Shown here in pieces: positions 41,685 through 42,910 of a DNA stretch of 42,910 nucleotides (the first letter of the stretch is position 1; each line of letters opens with the position of its first letter). Source of the DNA: a bacterium (lineage in GTDB: Bacteria; Actinomycetota; Acidimicrobiia; Spongiisociales; ZC4RG35). The notes beneath the pieces were generated by a model. That model saw only the letters and a list, made by a program, of their open reading frames with translations. It ran no database searches and was not told the DNA's origin. The stretch spans positions 1 through 42,910 of the forward strand of contig JAPPLW010000063.1 in the NCBI GenBank assembly GCA_028819345.1. Direction: 5' to 3'. Both the position numbers and the translations under genes were made by a program.

Positions 41685-42910
41685 TTACTTGATCTCGACC
41701 AGGCTGAATCCGGAGCCATATATCAGGATCTCCAGATCATCTATACCGTCAACCCGTTGCTCCCACAGTTCCTCGAACCTCTCCAGGCTGATGAACTCGT
41801 CGTCGGCTCGAAACTTGTGGCTGGCGTTGTAACTCCACAGCGTGAAGAAAGTGCGGTACTTGCGGCTGGTGGGGTACAACTCGACTTCTTTGAGGCTCAG
41901 ACCCGGAGGCGTGACGAAGCTGCGGCCCCGGAGTCCGTCGAGTTCATCCTCCCCGGTCGCATTCTTCACCACCCAGACAATCAGATCGGAGTTCACATAC
42001 CGGACTTCGCTCGGGTCCAGAACGTCATCGTCATCTCTATCGCTGAAGACCTGGGCGCCGATCTTGACCAGGTACTCATAACCATCCCTGTATCCGGTCG
42101 GGATGTCGATCTCGACGTTGGCGGTCACGCCGGTGCGGTTGACAGTAACGCTCGGGGTCCCGGATGCGCCTGGGGTTTCCTCAACCCGGTAGGGATCGTC
42201 ACCCGTGGGCGTCGGGGCATGGTACAGCCGGTATGTGAGCTTCGCGGTCAAATCGGTGTTGGGCCGCCCCGTGTAGCGGGAGTCGGTGCCGTGCAGCGGG
42301 TCTCCGTACTGATTGAGCAAATCGTACGCGATGGTCAATTCGATCTTGTCGCCGACCCGCCGCTGGTACAGCTCGAAGTCGGGCCGGGCCGCCACCAGGA
42401 CGGAGTCGCCGTCGCTCCAGACGATCTGATGGGTCTGTTTGGCGCAACACTCCGCTTCGATGGTCACCGTGTCCAGGCGTTCGTCGCTCCTGGGACCCCT
42501 CAGAGTGAAAATGGCGGCGCCTTTCTGATCGGTGAGCACTGTCGTGTCGGTGCTGGTGTCACGTCCTGTTCTCACGATGTCTGGATCGGGACGACCGCCA
42601 GTCACATCCTCCGCTTCGACCCTTATCTCACGGCTCTCGACTTCGATTTCTACAGGCACTCCCTCCCTCTCGAGGTGGGCGCCGTCCTCGTCGAGGAGTT
42701 GAATGGCGAACTCCACCGACGAACGCCGATCCAGGTCGACTATGTATGCCCCGCCACCGCCTATCCGGGCGGCGCCGGCAGGTGCGTCGTGCTGCACCGA
42801 CAGGCTGTCGGCGTTCTTCTCCGACACAGCCCGGGCCTTGGAGAAGTTGGCGGTGTCCCTGATGCTTCTATGATTTCCAAATCGTGTTTGGAGGGGTGGG
42901 GTGTTTAGGT
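41685..42910 (-). CDS. Partial protein with beta-rich, probably extracellular repeats; 5' end beyond the window
   Basis: The frame is open through the right terminal repeat to the window edge, so at least 407 residues of the C-terminal part are present and no start can be assigned (GTG 42827 is only the first internal candidate). The sequence is beta-rich, with repeated Val/Thr-rich strands such as SVEFAIQLLDEDGAHLEREG, VLTDQKGAAIFTLRG and VTVNRTGVTANVEID, resembling Ig-like or invasin-type modules. A calcium-site-like acidic stretch, FSDRDDDDVLDPSE, is present. The C-terminal 90 residues (from GRSFVTPPG) look like a separate end domain. It is probably a surface or secreted protein; no named family is claimed. 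Confidence 0.65.
   Translation of the reverse strand, partial: LNTPPLQTRFGNHRSIRDTANFSKARAVSEKNADSLSVQHDAPAGAARIGGGGAYIVDLDRRSSVEFAIQLLDEDGAHLEREGVPVEIEVESREIRVEAEDVTGGRPDPDIVRTGRDTSTDTTVLTDQKGAAIFTLRGPRSDERLDTVTIEAECCAKQTHQIVWSDGDSVLVAARPDFELYQRRVGDKIELTIAYDLLNQYGDPLHGTDSRYTGRPNTDLTAKLTYRLYHAPTPTGDDPYRVEETPGASGTPSVTVNRTGVTANVEIDIPTGYRDGYEYLVKIGAQVFSDRDDDDVLDPSEVRYVNSDLIVWVVKNATGEDELDGLRGRSFVTPPGLSLKEVELYPTSRKYRTFFTLWSYNASHKFRADDEFISLERFEELWEQRVDGIDDLEILIYGSGFSLVEIK
42856..42910. repeat. Right terminal inverted repeat (55 bp)
   Basis: It is the exact reverse complement of bases 1-55, with the mismatch beginning at the next base. The partial gene reads through it on the minus strand without a stop. 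Confidence 0.9.

Noticed and set aside
1-42910. CRISPR array, defence island or prophage
   Set aside because: No regularly spaced direct repeats, cas genes, phage structural genes or integrase were seen; the only repeats are the terminal pair, the three intergenic copies and gene duplications.

Overview
The window looks like chromosomal DNA of a high-GC actinobacterium, possibly Acidimicrobiia-like (the class is a guess). Support: the uvrC-rapZ ... pgk-tpiA ... secG housekeeping block, a DUF222/HNH (13E12-type) gene, many GTG/TTG starts, and several TANNNT -10 boxes 6-7 nt upstream of a start codon, as in actinobacterial leaderless genes. The first 55 and last 55 bases are exact reverse complements, and the genes at both ends are incomplete. 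The window is therefore probably an assembly contig bounded by two inverted copies of a repeat.

Layout. 1-4.0 kb: a truncated ABC exporter, a NYN-domain (LabA-like) protein and an acyl-CoA synthetase. 4.2-7.4 kb: a YibE/F-like membrane protein, an acetamidase/formamidase and an unknown membrane protein. 7.5-11.9 kb: a tight operon (membrane protein, winged-helix regulator, ABC ATPase, two ABC-2 permeases) with a good promoter and a palindromic operator candidate. 12.3-19.3 kb (minus): DAG-kinase-like lipid kinase, secG, gpmA, tpiA, pgk, rapZ, uvrC. 19.5-23.5 kb: an unknown exported protein, an IS3 relic and uvrA. 23.5-35.1 kb (minus): a run read as pyruvyltransferase/glycosyltransferase fusion, amidohydrolase, hyuA relic, internally deleted amidohydrolase, hyuA, then three tandem hyuB paralogues. 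35.1-37.8 kb: an M20-family protein lacking several catalytic residues, and a DUF222/HNH gene split by one stop codon. 38-41.2 kb (minus): two nearly identical NicX-like (dihydroxypyridine dioxygenase family) genes, one intact SDR gene and one SDR relic. 41.7 kb to the end: a partial, probably surface-exposed protein.

The main theme of the accessory part is local tandem duplication followed by erosion. Four places carry a duplicate or fragment next to its parent: tpiA 3' end, amidohydrolase/hyuA, hyuB (three intact copies) and nicX-SDR. The duplicated genes mostly belong to ring-opening or amide/imide hydrolysis families (HyuA/HyuB, metal-dependent amidohydrolase, NicX-like dioxygenase, SDR, with acetamidase/formamidase and M20 elsewhere). 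This suggests a catabolic locus for N-containing cyclic compounds in gene-dosage flux. The substrate cannot be read from the sequence. A family of about 80 bp intergenic repeats (three copies, with CGCGAAAAC ends) lies in gene-free gaps, twice between convergent genes.

Most unusual items: one HyuA with three HyuB; the pyruvyltransferase-glycosyltransferase fusion translationally coupled to an amidohydrolase; the residue-deficient M20 protein; the absence of yvcK-whiA-gap between rapZ and pgk; and the 55 bp inverted ends. I found no CRISPR array, rRNA, tRNA or complete mobile element.
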